This document shows positions 63,892 to 64,000 of a stretch of 64,000 bases of DNA, in pieces. The stretch covers positions 1 to 64,000 of the forward strand of contig NZ_JBPOEA010000003.1 in assembly GCF_052060035.1 (NCBI RefSeq), in the 5' to 3' direction. Position 1 is the first letter of the stretch; each line of letters begins with the position of its first letter. The translations under genes and the position numbers were made by a program. Source of the stretch: Fodinibius sp052060035 (GTDB lineage Bacteria > Bacteroidota > Rhodothermia > Balneolales > Balneolaceae). The notes under the pieces were generated by a model. It ran no database searches and was not told the origin of the DNA. It saw only the letters and a program-made list of their open reading frames with translations.

Positions 63892-64000
63892 ATGAAAGCC
63901 TTCGTAACCGGCGGAACAGGTTTTATTGGAAGTCATCTGGCTGATAGATTAATCGATTCTGATGATTACTCTGAAGTTCGATGCCTCATTCGAAACAATG
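63892..64000 (+). CDS. NAD(P)-dependent epimerase/dehydratase, N-terminal part (cut by the window edge)
   Basis: The first 36 codons encode M-K-A-F-V-T-G-G-T-G-F-I-G-S-H-L, the GxxGxxG nucleotide-binding motif of extended short-chain dehydrogenases. The frame is open to the edge. Relatives include sugar-nucleotide epimerases and the sphingolipid CerR type; which one cannot be decided from this part. It diverges from the glycosyltransferase operon. Confidence 0.8.
   Translation, partial: MKAFVTGGTGFIGSHLADRLIDSDDYSEVRCLIRNN

Overview
The window is typical chromosomal sequence of an aerobic bacterium of the Bacteroidota/Balneolota (FCB) group; a Balneolaceae-like marine or halophilic relative is my best guess. 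The evidence is a contiguous alternative complex III plus caa3 oxidase operon, a Bacteroidota-type histone H1-like (Hc1) mini-gene, TTG-N20-TAnnTTTG promoters, few Shine-Dalgarno sites, fused GcvP and fused branched-chain E1 enzymes, and a serine palmitoyltransferase-like gene. Base composition is moderately AT-rich and fairly even, and I see no prophage, insertion sequence or CRISPR array.

Layout. 1-279: a boxA-like rRNA leader (minus strand) that points off the left edge, and the terminator of a queuosine-precursor transporter. 280-12.6 kb: housekeeping and repair genes (UmuC, hydroxyacid dehydrogenase, IlvE, M24 peptidase, UDG-like protein, PEP carboxylase, Tag, MBL-rhodanese protein). 12.8-24.6 kb: an M16 peptidase pair, DinB, OsmC, glycine decarboxylase P protein, ZIP transporter, a lone receiver protein, two PH-domain membrane proteins and Hc1. 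24.7-36.5 kb: transporters, a nucleotide cyclase facing a histidine kinase, SDR, hydrolase, nucleotidase, reductase and a DEAD-box helicase. 36.8-37.1 kb: a pilin-like gene remnant.

37.9-51.1 kb is the core of the window: actA-B-C-D-E-F, a single-span membrane protein with a transposase-like helix-turn-helix, a Sco copper chaperone, and coxB-A-C-D, all on one strand with short gaps and a terminator at the end. Together they would take electrons from quinol through the ACIII cytochromes to a caa3-type oxygen reductase; ctaB (heme o synthase) follows, and a DUF420 assembly-like gene diverges upstream. 52.3-54.9 kb: a VCBS-repeat lipoprotein and a beta-lactamase-fold hydrolase. 54.9-58.8 kb: branched-chain keto acid dehydrogenase E1 and fumarase. 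59-64 kb: a likely sphingolipid/glycolipid module (GNAT-fold acyltransferase, serine palmitoyltransferase-like enzyme, two GT4 glycosyltransferases) and the start of an NAD-dependent epimerase at the right edge.

The most unusual points are the helix-turn-helix membrane protein inside the respiratory operon, the near-duplicate cytochrome c domain shared by ActE and CoxB, the degenerate-receiver cyclase, the SPT/acyltransferase pair as a candidate ceramide pathway, and the pilin remnant. All assignments are from reading the sequence; no database search was run.
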